Part shown: positions 19,924-28,127 of the stretch, piece after piece | How the letters are laid out: each line of letters begins with the position of its first letter | Position numbering within the stretch: position 1 is the first letter of the stretch | NCBI RefSeq assembly: GCF_001654455.1 | Contig: NZ_CP015772.1 | Location: forward strand, 5,456,001-5,520,000 | Origin: Niabella ginsenosidivorans | Lineage (GTDB): Bacteria; Bacteroidota; Bacteroidia; Chitinophagales; Chitinophagaceae | Direction of reading: 5' to 3' | Length of the DNA: 64,000 bases | Position numbers and translations under genes: made by a program | Notes under the pieces: model-generated | Database searches by the model: none | What the model saw: only the letters and a program-made list of their open reading frames with translations | What the model was told of the DNA's origin: nothing

Positions 19924-20841
19924 TTGACTAAATATAAAAAATTGAAAAGATCAGGAGAGGGTGGAGTAAGGGATTTTCTCCAGTTAATGAAGCCCTCATT
20001 AAGTATAATGGTGGTTTTCAGCAGTGTGATCAGTTACCTGCTGGTGCCCGATGTGATGTATGACTGGTGGAGGATTGTTTTGCTCTTTGCAGGTGGAATG
20101 CTGGTAACCGGCAGCGCTAATACCATCAACCAGGTTGTGGAAAAGGATACAGATGCTCAAATGAAAAGAACTGCAAAACGGCCTGTTGCTTCAGGAAGAT
20201 TAAGCCCTGAACAGGGTTGGGGATTTGCAATTTTTACAGGAGCATTGGGCATTTTTGTCCTGGGCTATTATTTTAACTGGACGGCAGCTACTCTTGCAGC
20301 CTTTAGCCTGTTTTTATATGCCTTTGTTTATACACCGCTGAAAAAAGTTAATTCAGTAGCTGTTTTAGTAGGTGCTTTTCCCGGCGCGCTGCCCTGTTTA
20401 ATTGGCTGGGTAGCCGGGTATGTTCCGGGACAGCCCATCAACTGGTTAGGCGGTATTATTATGTTCGGCATCCAGTTCCTTTGGCAGTTTCCCCATTTCT
20501 GGGCTATTGCATGGGTAGCGCATAAGGACTACAGCAACGTGGGGTTTAAATTACTGCCCAGTGAAAAAGGGCCTACAAAATTTACGGCCCTGCAAACAGT
20601 AGTATATGCGCTTTTGATGTTGCCCATTACCGTTGCGCCTTTTTTTGTGGGAATTTGCAGCTACAACAATGTAAAAGGAATGACAGGGCTTGGGTTGATC
20701 ATACTTGCGAATATTTTTTTAATAGCAAGGGCGGTAGCGCTTTATTCCCGGATGGATGTGCCTGCTGCACGCAGGGTAATGTTTGGCAGCTATATTCATT
20801 TACCCGTGGTATTGCTGGCCTTGTTGCTGGCAAAATCCTGA
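19924..20841 (+). CDS. ctaB: Protohaem IX farnesyltransferase (haem O synthase)
   Basis: A 305-residue UbiA-type membrane prenyltransferase that makes haem O for the oxidase. The first Asp-rich motif NQVVEKDTDAQMKRT is followed by AKRPVASG, and the second region NVGFKLLP lies near 200. There is no ATG before the conserved first helix, so translation must start at TTG: either 19924 or 19942; the latter lies outside the word repeat (19890-19930) that precedes the gene. ctaA (haem A synthase) is not in the window. Confidence 0.92.
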   Translation: MTKYKKLKRSGEGGVRDFLQLMKPSLSIMVVFSSVISYLLVPDVMYDWWRIVLLFAGGMLVTGSANTINQVVEKDTDAQMKRTAKRPVASGRLSPEQGWGFAIFTGALGIFVLGYYFNWTAATLAAFSLFLYAFVYTPLKKVNSVAVLVGAFPGALPCLIGWVAGYVPGQPINWLGGIIMFGIQFLWQFPHFWAIAWVAHKDYSNVGFKLLPSEKGPTKFTALQTVVYALLMLPITVAPFFVGICSYNNVKGMTGLGLIILANIFLIARAVALYSRMDVPAARRVMFGSYIHLPVVLLALLLAKS

Positions 20842-20867
20842 TTTTTGAAAGATTTTGATTGGTTTAT

Positions 20868-21443
20868 ATGAGTACGATTATAGTGAGTGAACAACAAAAT
20901 AAAAGACTGCACCCGCATAAATTTGCCTTGTGGGTGGCTATGGCCAGTATTATAATGATGTTTGTAGGGTTTACAAGCGCATTCATTGTTAAAAGTAATC
21001 AGACCGGCTGGAGAACTTTTGTATTACCTAAAATATTCTGGGTATCTACCATTATCATTATGGTAAGCAGCATAACCATACAGATGGCTGTAAAAACATT
21101 CAGAAACCGGAATATGCAGCAATACCGGCTGTTGCTGGGTATTACTCTTATTTTGGGTATTGGCTTTGTCATTTCCCAGATACTGGGTTTTACAGAGCTC
21201 TGGAACAACAATGTACGTTTTAGAGGAGCATCCGGTGCAGGTCAGTTCTTCTATCCTATTGCAGGGTTGCATGCGGTGCATGTAATAGGAGGAATAATCG
21301 CATTGCTGATCATATTCTTTAGATCAATAGCAGGAAGCACAAAGATCTATAATGCAGTGCCTGTAGAAGTAATGAGCACGTACTGGCATTTTGTAGACGG
21401 GCTTTGGATTTATTTGATGATCTTTTTCTTAATTCTGGGATAA
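20868..21443 (+). CDS. Haem-copper oxidase subunit III-like protein (first copy)
   Basis: A 191-residue membrane protein of the subunit III family with five helices. The conserved late motifs HAVHVIGG and YWHFVDGLWIYL are present. ATG at 20868 was chosen over the TTG at 20859 because it starts a compact N-terminus. Two consecutive subunit III-like genes are the normal arrangement in Bacteroidota act-cox operons; the short form is usually the less conserved one. Confidence 0.9.
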   Translation: MSTIIVSEQQNKRLHPHKFALWVAMASIIMMFVGFTSAFIVKSNQTGWRTFVLPKIFWVSTIIIMVSSITIQMAVKTFRNRNMQQYRLLLGITLILGIGFVISQILGFTELWNNNVRFRGASGAGQFFYPIAGLHAVHVIGGIIALLIIFFRSIAGSTKIYNAVPVEVMSTYWHFVDGLWIYLMIFFLILG

Positions 21444-21472
21444 ACAACTTATAAAAAATTGATTCAATCAAT

Positions 21473-22345
21473 ATGGAACAAACAGTAACACATAAAACCA
21501 AATGGTGGAGCGGCGGAAAAAGCCCGTTTAATATAGAGTATGGGAAGATAATGATGTGGTACTTCTTATTGAGTGACTCCTTTACTTTTGGAGCATTCCT
21601 TATTTCTTTAGGTACCGTTCGTTTTGGTTTGAACTATTGGCCGGAGCCCAGCATTGTGTTTAACACATTCCCTTTTGCAGGGCATGCCAACCTCCCGCTT
21701 GCTTTTGTGAGCGTGATGACCTTTGTGTTAATCATCAGTTCCGTTACCATGGTGCTGGCCGTGCACGCCGGCCATAACCGCGATAAAAAAGGTGTAGAAA
21801 AATACCTGATATTTACTATTATAGGCGGTTTGATCTTTTTGAGCTGCCAGGCCTGGGAATGGCACCACCTGCTTACAGAAGGTCATCCTGCACTGGTGGG
21901 TGATCATATTGAACTATTAACACAAAGAAATGGTTCCAATCCCTGGGGTGAGATCGTGCTTCCACAGGAAGTAACTCCTGCTCTTTTAAAGTCCTCTCCC
22001 GAAACCCTGGCCAGGCTGGTGCAGGAAGAGCATGCTTCTCATCTTTCATTTGCGCAATTGGTTCAAACACCAAAAGAGCAACTGGTGCAAATGCTGTCCA
22101 GCAGCGAAATGGTGGTACGTAAAGCAGGGCCCACTGCATTTGGTGGTTTCTTCTACGGCATTACCGGCTTCCACGGTTTTCACGTATCTGTAGGAGTTAT
22201 TTTGCTGATCATTATGCTGATCCAGACAAAAACAGGTGTTTTTGAACGCAGGGGCCATTACCTGATGATTGAGAAGATAGGATTATACTGGCACTTTGTA
22301 GATCTTGTATGGGTATTTGTATTCCTTGCTTTTTACCTCATCTGA
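21473..22345 (+). CDS. coxC: Cytochrome c oxidase subunit III (second copy, with long insertion)
   Basis: A 290-residue subunit III. Helical core motifs are GFHGFHVSVGV (232-242) and YWHFVDLVWVFVF at the C-terminus. Between helices, residues ~136-218 form an extra hydrophilic segment rich in Glu, Gln and Leu, which accounts for the length compared with the ~190-residue neighbour. Subunit III stabilises the proton pump of subunit I. Confidence 0.93.
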   Translation: MEQTVTHKTKWWSGGKSPFNIEYGKIMMWYFLLSDSFTFGAFLISLGTVRFGLNYWPEPSIVFNTFPFAGHANLPLAFVSVMTFVLIISSVTMVLAVHAGHNRDKKGVEKYLIFTIIGGLIFLSCQAWEWHHLLTEGHPALVGDHIELLTQRNGSNPWGEIVLPQEVTPALLKSSPETLARLVQEEHASHLSFAQLVQTPKEQLVQMLSSSEMVVRKAGPTAFGGFFYGITGFHGFHVSVGVILLIIMLIQTKTGVFERRGHYLMIEKIGLYWHFVDLVWVFVFLAFYLI

Positions 22346-22381
22346 TTTTAAAACGTTTAACTGACTTCTAAAGAAATAATA

Positions 22382-22858
22382 ATGAGCCACGATACACACG
22401 CACCCGCTTCATCCGAGGTTACTTTTGAACATCATATGGATGACACTACTTTTAAACAACGCGTAAAAAGAACAACGCTGATCCTTTCCGTTTTTACGAT
22501 CATAGAATTGGCGCTGGGATTTACCATCTATAGTTTGCATAAAGGCGAGCCCAGCCATGGATTGCTGCTTTTAATAAAAGGCGTTATCTGTATTTTAACC
22601 CTGGGAAAGGCTTTTTATATTGTTTCTGTATTTATGCACCTGGGCGATGAGATACGTAATTTTACGATGACTATCCTGTTGCCCTTATTGTTATTTATCT
22701 GGTTCATTATCGCTTTCCTTGCAGATGGAAATTCCTACAAGAACCTGCGGAATAAATACGACCCTTATTTTAAGGAATCAACCACTCCTTCTGGTCATCC
22801 GGTCATTCCTACGGAAACGCACCGGTATAATTCCAATCAGAAAGGGCAAAGACAATAA
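22382..22858 (+). CDS. Cytochrome c oxidase subunit IV (prokaryotic COX4 type)
   Basis: A 158-residue membrane protein with three helices (about 30-50, 60-80 and 95-115) and hydrophilic ends. It corresponds to the caa3-type subunit IV that closes such operons. The motif YIVSVFMHLGDE between helices 2 and 3 is typical. A terminator follows 26 bp after the stop. Confidence 0.9.
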   Translation: MSHDTHAPASSEVTFEHHMDDTTFKQRVKRTTLILSVFTIIELALGFTIYSLHKGEPSHGLLLLIKGVICILTLGKAFYIVSVFMHLGDEIRNFTMTILLPLLLFIWFIIAFLADGNSYKNLRNKYDPYFKESTTPSGHPVIPTETHRYNSNQKGQRQ

Positions 22859-22884
22859 ATCATTACTGGATTTTTATAGAGAAT

Positions 22885-22909
22885 GGGGCGCCTTAAAGTG
22901 CCCCGTTTT
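22885..22909 (+). terminator. Rho-independent terminator of the act-cox operon
   Basis: Seven-bp stem GGGGCGC / GTGCCCC (one G-U pair) with loop CTTAAA, followed by GTTTTG. It is located 26 bp after the last oxidase gene. Confidence 0.75.
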
Positions 22910-23066
22910 GTTGTGGTAATAAAACGGAATTCAATTTTATTAAAAAGATTCAAAAAAAGAACTGATTTGCCATTTCTTAAAAGGCGCATGAGTTCTGCCC
23001 TACACAGGTATTACTGTAAGAAACCGGGTCTGGTAAAAGTTTCATTAGATATAAATAAATTGTGCA

Positions 23067-23588
23067 ATGAAAATAGTTTGCTTTCTCCTTTTCTTCCTGG
23101 CACCATCATGTATCATCGCGCAAAAACTAACCATTATTCAATCACCCGCATTGATCCCGGAGCAGGATAAAAGGGTGAAAATATTTCTGGCGGGGAGCAT
23201 TGATATGGGCAGATCTGAGAACTGGCAGAAAAAAGTAATACAACAACTGGCCGGTGTAGAAGGAATTATTCTGAATCCCCGCAGGGACGACTGGGATAAG
23301 AGCTGGAAACCGGTAAGCACCGATACCAATTTCCGGAGACAGGTAGAATGGGAGCTGGATGCTCTTGAAAAAGCAGATATGATCCTGATGTATTTTGAAC
23401 CTGCTTCCCAAAGCCCCATAACGCTGCTGGAACTGGGGCTGTATGCAAGATCAAAAAAAATAATGGTGGTCTGCCCTGAAGGGTTCTGGCGGAAAGGAAA
23501 TGTGGATATTGTTTGTGAGCGATATGGGATTAAACAATATAAAACAGTGGACGAAATGCTGGGGCAGCTAAAAAAGCAATTGCAATAG
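23067..23588 (+). CDS. Nucleoside 2-deoxyribosyltransferase-like protein with a signal peptide
   Basis: A 173-residue protein. Residues ~1-19 form a hydrophobic signal peptide (FLLFFLAPSCIIAQ). From ~22 the sequence is a nucleoside 2-deoxyribosyltransferase-like fold: FLAGSIDMG (nucleotide loop), NPRRDDW, FRRQVEWELDALEKADMIL and the SPITLLELGLYA segment with the probable catalytic Glu. This family is normally cytoplasmic, so the signal peptide is odd. A GTG at 23175 would give a shorter cytoplasmic start but would drop the family-like QSPALIPEQ segment. A function in nucleoside salvage or modification is inference. Confidence 0.75.
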   Translation: MKIVCFLLFFLAPSCIIAQKLTIIQSPALIPEQDKRVKIFLAGSIDMGRSENWQKKVIQQLAGVEGIILNPRRDDWDKSWKPVSTDTNFRRQVEWELDALEKADMILMYFEPASQSPITLLELGLYARSKKIMVVCPEGFWRKGNVDIVCERYGIKQYKTVDEMLGQLKKQLQ

Positions 23589-23630
23589 TTAGTTATCCAG
23601 GCTTACCGGCTCTGTAAAAAAGGAACCTTC

Positions 23631-24185
23631 TTATTTGCCTTTTGTGCGGATCCTTTTATAAATGCGGATGGCCAGCATCAGAATAAAGATCAGCAGCAGC
23701 ATCCCTACCAGGCCCCAGACAACGCTCATCTCCCTTTTTACCACAACAAGCAGTACAATGGCTATCAGAAAAACGGTGGCTACCTCATTCCACATCCGGA
23801 GCTGGTCGGAGGTATATTTATAAATACCATTCATTTGTTGTTTGAAAATGCGGTGTAAGGAATAATGATACCCGTAAAGGAGCAGTACCAGCATCAGCTT
23901 CAGCAATAGCCAGAAACCTTCGGGTTTAAAAAGGATTGCATAAAAACCACTGCTGATCAAAACGGAGAGCCCCAGGATCAGCGTAAGAATGGCCGAAGGC
24001 CAGGTAATGCCATACCAAAGGGGCCGCATCATTTTTTTGAACTGCGCATGCAGGAGATCCTGCTCCGGTTGCGGTTTTTCATTGGCCTCCACATTATAAA
24101 TAAATAACCGGGGCATATAAAATAAACCTGCGAACCAGGTTACTACAAAAATGATGTGAACAGCTTTTAAATATAAATACGCCAA
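23631..24185 (-). CDS. hemJ: Protoporphyrinogen IX oxidase, HemJ type
   Basis: A 184-residue membrane protein with about five helices. The first helix carries the conserved His (VHIIFVVTWFAGLFYMPRLF) and residues 45-60 match the family FKKMMRPLWYGITWP segment. HemJ oxidises protoporphyrinogen IX to protoporphyrin IX and replaces HemG/HemY. It is convergent with the preceding gene and fits with the haem genes at 28-39 kb, which otherwise lack a protoporphyrinogen oxidase. Confidence 0.92.
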   Translation of the reverse strand: MAYLYLKAVHIIFVVTWFAGLFYMPRLFIYNVEANEKPQPEQDLLHAQFKKMMRPLWYGITWPSAILTLILGLSVLISSGFYAILFKPEGFWLLLKLMLVLLLYGYHYSLHRIFKQQMNGIYKYTSDQLRMWNEVATVFLIAIVLLVVVKREMSVVWGLVGMLLLIFILMLAIRIYKRIRTKGK

Positions 24186-24501
24186 AACTTAAAATTTATT
24201 AAAATGAGCTGGTACAGGTAAGGAAGATCCTGCCCGGTTTTTTATCAAAAGTATAGAATTTCAGATTAGAACCGGAAAGATGAGTAATACAGGCAACCGC
24301 CTTAAGTACCTGTTCCCTGTTACTCAATGGGTTATAGCCATAAAACGGAACAGACCGCGATAGACGGAGAACGGTTGCCTGCAGTACTTCTTTTGAAACA
24401 ATAAAAAATGATTTTTCTGACTGAACAGCAAAAGACGAAGTAGTGTATAAACTATATAAAGGCTGACAGAAAATTCTGTTTTTAAATACAATAAGAATGT
24501 C

Positions 24502-24509
24502 TAATTTTG
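24502..24509 (+). promoter_or_regulatory. -7 promoter element for the hybrid kinase operon
   Basis: TAATTTTG is an exact TAnnTTTG match. The predicted transcript start (~24516) would place a hairpin at the extreme 5' end of a ~104-nt leader. No clear -33 TTTG. Confidence 0.45.
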
Positions 24510-24519
24510 GCCCGCCTGA

Positions 24520-24551
24520 GCCGGTAATCATTGTTACCGGCTATTATTTTT
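24520..24551 (+). terminator. Hairpin with T-rich tail in the kinase leader (possible attenuator)
   Basis: Perfect 8-bp stem GCCGGTAA / TTACCGGC with a 6-nt loop, followed by TATTATTTTTATTT. It looks like an intrinsic terminator on the plus strand, but no plus-strand gene ends here. It may be an attenuator or a 5'-protective hairpin of the downstream mRNA, or may end an unrecognised small RNA. Confidence 0.55.
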
Positions 24552-24619
24552 ATTTAAAGGTGTTATGCTTCGGAAAGAAAGTCGAAACCTGGTTGATCAC
24601 TTAAATTCAAAACAGCAGT

Positions 24620-26776
24620 ATGCAAAAGGGATATAGTTATTTTCTGCTTATCTTTTTCGCTTTCATACTGGTTGTAAGCATTGTATTTACGCAGAACCTT
24701 ACAGGAAGAGCTACCAGCGCATTGCAGAACGGGAATGTGGAGGCTGTGGAAACGTTCAAAAATAATAACGGTATGCAGCAACTGGTGAACCTTTCTTTTT
24801 CACTGCAGTCGCGTTTACAGCAGGCAGGCAGTCTGAATAAAGAAGCAATAGGCATTTTGGAAGATTCCCTTACCTTGTTGGGTTATAACGCAAACGTGCT
24901 GAGCGATGCCATTGCACGGAAAGGGGCTGTTCCCGATCTGCGCAGCCTGATAGACGCGGTTAATACCCAGCTCAATCTTTCCTATGCTATTTTAGATGCC
25001 CGTCAGAAGAATAATATTCCCTTGCTGGGAACGCTTATTGATTCGCTCAGCAGGTCAAAGCCGGGAGAAGATGTATACCATTATGGTGTGCTGGTTGAAA
25101 AATCCCTGGAAAACCAGCTGCAGCAAACACTGGTAACCAATTCTGCGCATTCCAACAGGCTTTCTGTTTATAACCGCATTTTGGCAATAGCAGCTATTAT
25201 TGCCGTACTTGTTTTTACAACAATTATTATAATGCGGCAGTGGCAGCAGTTGATATTGATCAGGGAATTAAAGGTAGCCCGGGAGGCTGCGGTTAAAAGC
25301 AAGAATGCAAAGGATGAATTCCTGGCCAATATGAGCCATGAACTACGCACTCCTTTAAACTCGCTGATCGGTTTTGGAAACCTGTTATCAGATACACCGC
25401 TCACAAACAAGCAAAAAGAATATATCAATACAATTATTTCCAATGGTTACAATTTGCTGCATATTGTAAATGACATACTGGACTTTTCCTCTATTGAAGC
25501 CGGTAAGCTGCGCATTAAGCGAATCCCGTTTGACCTGCAGGAGCTTTTTAAAGACCTGAAGTGTATGTTTGCCGCCATTGTAGGGGAAAAAAAGCTTACC
25601 TACCAATGGGAAATTGATCCGGAAATCCCGCAAATGGTAAAAGGAGACCCGCAACGGCTAAAACAGGTATTGGTAAACCTTATCAATAACGCCATTAAAT
25701 TTACGGCTCACGGTGGCGTATCTGTTCATGTGGGTACACAGCCTTCTGAAAAGGAGCATACATATCAGCTGATATTCAGTGTAAAAGATACCGGGGAAGG
25801 GATCCCTGAAGAAAAAATAGGTCTTATTTTTGAACGGTTTGAACAACTGGAGCATTCCACTACCCGGCAGCATGGAGGCACCGGGCTTGGGTTAAGCATT
25901 GTAAAAAGTATTGTTGAGCGAATGGGCGGATCCGTTTCTGTAAACAGTGAAATAGGAGTAGGCTCCGAATTTACCTTCACAGGTATTTTTGAAAAAGTAG
26001 CGGTTCCTGCAAAAACAGTTAGCAAAGAGGCTCAGGTCTTTACCGCCGATTTTTCAGGGTATACGGCATTGGTGGTAGAAGATAATGCCGCAAACCGCCT
26101 GCTGATAAAGCACCTGTTAAAAAAACACCGGCTGAACATTGAAGTGGCTGAAAATGGACGGCAGGCCCTGGAAAAAGCCCGGCAAAAGACCTATGATCTC
26201 ATTCTGATGGATATTCAGATGCCGCAAATGAATGGATATGATGCCATATCTGTGATGCGGGAAGAACTACAAATTTATACACCTGCTATTGCAATGACCG
26301 CCTATGTAATGGAAAATGAAATTAAGCGTTGTTTTGCTGCGGGGTTTAATGATTATATCGGAAAACCGATCGAAGAAAAAGAGATCATTGCAAAAATTGC
26401 CAGGTATCTTTCAGATGCCCACACTGGCAGCCAGCCGGCTGATGCCGGTGCAGCCGGTAAAGACCTGGATTTTTTCCGGGAGCTTACAGGAGGGGATGAA
26501 GCGGTAATGCAGGAAGTGCTTGCTGAAATAAAAAAACAATGGGCGCAGGATAAGACAGCGCTGAAAGCTGCTGCCAAAGCCGGTAATGCAGGTGAAGTAG
26601 CCCGCATCCTGCATCGTGCCAGGTCCACTTTTTCCGCCCTGGGGCCAAACCATATGATCTTTAAGCTGTTAGGTGATAATACGATTACAGATGGTACGTT
26701 GGAAAATATAGTTAAAGATTGTGACCATATCATTCACCAGATTGATAAAGAGGGGCGTTTCGTATTTCAATCCTGA
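24620..26776 (+). CDS. Membrane hybrid sensor histidine kinase (HisKA-HATPase-REC-HPt)
   Basis: A 718-residue protein. Order: transmembrane helix ~6-24, extracytoplasmic sensor domain ~25-183, helix ~185-205, coiled-coil linker, HisKA with phospho-accepting His240 (NMSHELRTPLN), HATPase_c with N box ~352-360 (NLINNAIKF), G1 DTGEGIP and G2 GGTGLGLSI, receiver domain ~480-598 with phospho-acceptor Asp531 (MDIQMPQMNGY), then a C-terminal HPt-like domain with His665 (LHRARSTFSALG). The protein thus holds a full phosphorelay in one chain. The input signal is unknown. Two small envelope genes follow directly and are probably co-transcribed. Confidence 0.93.
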   Translation: MQKGYSYFLLIFFAFILVVSIVFTQNLTGRATSALQNGNVEAVETFKNNNGMQQLVNLSFSLQSRLQQAGSLNKEAIGILEDSLTLLGYNANVLSDAIARKGAVPDLRSLIDAVNTQLNLSYAILDARQKNNIPLLGTLIDSLSRSKPGEDVYHYGVLVEKSLENQLQQTLVTNSAHSNRLSVYNRILAIAAIIAVLVFTTIIIMRQWQQLILIRELKVAREAAVKSKNAKDEFLANMSHELRTPLNSLIGFGNLLSDTPLTNKQKEYINTIISNGYNLLHIVNDILDFSSIEAGKLRIKRIPFDLQELFKDLKCMFAAIVGEKKLTYQWEIDPEIPQMVKGDPQRLKQVLVNLINNAIKFTAHGGVSVHVGTQPSEKEHTYQLIFSVKDTGEGIPEEKIGLIFERFEQLEHSTTRQHGGTGLGLSIVKSIVERMGGSVSVNSEIGVGSEFTFTGIFEKVAVPAKTVSKEAQVFTADFSGYTALVVEDNAANRLLIKHLLKKHRLNIEVAENGRQALEKARQKTYDLILMDIQMPQMNGYDAISVMREELQIYTPAIAMTAYVMENEIKRCFAAGFNDYIGKPIEEKEIIAKIARYLSDAHTGSQPADAGAAGKDLDFFRELTGGDEAVMQEVLAEIKKQWAQDKTALKAAAKAGNAGEVARILHRARSTFSALGPNHMIFKLLGDNTITDGTLENIVKDCDHIIHQIDKEGRFVFQS

Positions 26777-26780
26777 CAGT

Positions 26781-27173
26781 ATGCACCGGCAGCTCATAAA
26801 AAATACGTTAAAACAGGGACGGCCGTATAAGACAATATTGCTGGCATTGGTGCTTTTATGGCTGGTATCCGTTGTATTGATGGTGTGGATGCTTTTTTGC
26901 GCACAACCGGAAGGGAAATATGACAAAAAACTGTCAATGAAACATCTTTCTTTGGATGACATGCTATTATCTTTTAATGAACTAAAACTGGACAGTAATG
27001 CTACGCTCATTAATTTACAGCTAAAGGAAATTTCCCGGAAAAACAGTACCTCGGATGAGGGGAAACGCCTGATCGCAGATAGCAGGAAAAAGATTTATAA
27101 CAATATACTGGCACAAAAAATAAAACAACCTGCTAAACCAACCGGCTTTACCATTAAACCGGTTCCTCAATAG
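26781..27173 (+). CDS. Small single-pass membrane protein, unknown function
   Basis: A 130-residue protein starting at ATG 26781, 4 bp after the kinase stop (a longer frame from 26721 overlaps the kinase and is unlikely). One transmembrane helix at about residues 18-38 (TILLALVLLWLVSVVLMVWML) described here as a long Leu/Val run, then a charged, helix-prone tail of ~90 residues that would be periplasmic or cytoplasmic. I do not recognise a family. Spacing of 6 bp to the next gene suggests an operon with the OmpA-like lipoprotein. Confidence 0.65.
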   Translation: MHRQLIKNTLKQGRPYKTILLALVLLWLVSVVLMVWMLFCAQPEGKYDKKLSMKHLSLDDMLLSFNELKLDSNATLINLQLKEISRKNSTSDEGKRLIADSRKKIYNNILAQKIKQPAKPTGFTIKPVPQ

Positions 27174-27179
27174 TGAAGT

Positions 27180-28091
27180 ATGAAATTGTATCTGTTTATT
27201 TTTAGTCTGCTTCTTCTGGCATCCTGCGGTTTCCAAAAACAACTGGCTACTGCAAAAGCAACCAGTGAAAAAACAAAAAGAATGATCCAGGAGGAAGCTG
27301 CCCGGCTGGATTCTGTAAAAGTGATCCTGAATGCCAGGGCAGAAGACCGCACGATTGACAGTGTTTTAAATAAAGGAGTACAGGATATATTAGACAAACT
27401 GAACAGCAGGCTGAACAGTGTGGAGCAACTGGCGCTAATTATAGACGCAGCTGCCCGGAACAGGGCCTCATTCCGAAAAGGGATCGCTACAAAAGATATC
27501 TTAGCCAAACTCATCCTGCTGGACTCTTTTAATAATACGCAACAGCGGCGGGAGGAGGTCTATAGCATGCTAAATGAGTCGGTACGCCTTTCAAAATATA
27601 AGATGTTTCACCTGGCTGCCTTCTTTGACCGGGGTGTTTATCGTATTCCGCAATCGGCTATGGGTACTATTATTTCCAATTTTACACCTATTGTTGACTC
27701 TTTATCAGTAATCGCCAATAAATATGCGGCTATTGAGCGTGAGGCCCGCATTGTGTTTGTGGGGTATTCAGATAACACCCGCGTAGCGGAAACAGGGCCT
27801 CTTTATAAAGAGCTGACGCAGATACTCCATAAGGAGCTCCCTTCCCAGTCCGAGCTGAACCAGCTCCTTTCCGATCTGCGGGCAAAGGAAATGGCACAGA
27901 AGGTAAAGATCGTATTAGATACCAATGCTTCCAGGTTTAAGAATTTCAATTCGCTCAAAATAGGGTACATTGCCTATGGTAAAGGAGAGGAATATCCCTC
28001 TCCCAGGATCAAAGATTACAAGCCTACTGATGAGCGAAGACGGATCGTTGTATGCTACTGGACGGTATTACCAAAGATTTCGGACCTGTAA
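27180..28091 (+). CDS. Lipoprotein with a degenerate OmpA-like C-terminal domain
   Basis: A 303-residue protein with a type II signal peptide and lipobox LLASC (Cys17). The middle (20-100) is charged and coiled-coil-like. The C-terminal ~120 residues follow the OmpA peptidoglycan-binding pattern in outline: VGYSDNTRV, then LLSDLRAKEMAQ in the place of LSxxRAxxV, IAYGKGEEYPSP in the place of the GxGxxxP turn, and DERRRIVV in the place of NRRVEI. An insertion separates the first two elements. It probably anchors to peptidoglycan from the outer or inner membrane; this is inference. Confidence 0.6.
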   Translation: MKLYLFIFSLLLLASCGFQKQLATAKATSEKTKRMIQEEAARLDSVKVILNARAEDRTIDSVLNKGVQDILDKLNSRLNSVEQLALIIDAAARNRASFRKGIATKDILAKLILLDSFNNTQQRREEVYSMLNESVRLSKYKMFHLAAFFDRGVYRIPQSAMGTIISNFTPIVDSLSVIANKYAAIEREARIVFVGYSDNTRVAETGPLYKELTQILHKELPSQSELNQLLSDLRAKEMAQKVKIVLDTNASRFKNFNSLKIGYIAYGKGEEYPSPRIKDYKPTDERRRIVVCYWTVLPKISDL

Positions 28092-28127
28092 TTCAGGAAA
28101 GACTCCCGGTCTTTAACCACTCCAGTA

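Larger units (their letters stand above)
24186..24619. other. 434-bp intergenic region upstream of the hybrid kinase
   Basis: No convincing gene. A minus-strand open frame of 110 codons (24199-24531) runs through it but starts inside a hairpin and matches nothing I recognise. The right end holds a -7 element (24502-24509) and a strong hairpin with a T-rich tail (24520-24551). The hemJ promoter should be at the left end but was not recognised. Confidence 0.5.

Noticed and set aside
22883-23170. Plus-strand open frame of 95 codons after the oxidase operon
   Set aside because: It starts within the operon terminator, is rich in Lys/Arg without domain, and overlaps the start of the deoxyribosyltransferase-like gene in another frame.
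24199-24531. Minus-strand open frame of 110 codons in the gap before the hybrid kinase
   Set aside because: It begins inside a terminator-like hairpin, has no promoter or recognisable domain, and matches no family I know. Kept only as part of the gap description.
28098-28114. AAAGAC/GTCTTT hairpin between the OmpA-like gene and hemH
   Set aside because: Only six pairs and no T-run beyond the stem; too weak to call a terminator.
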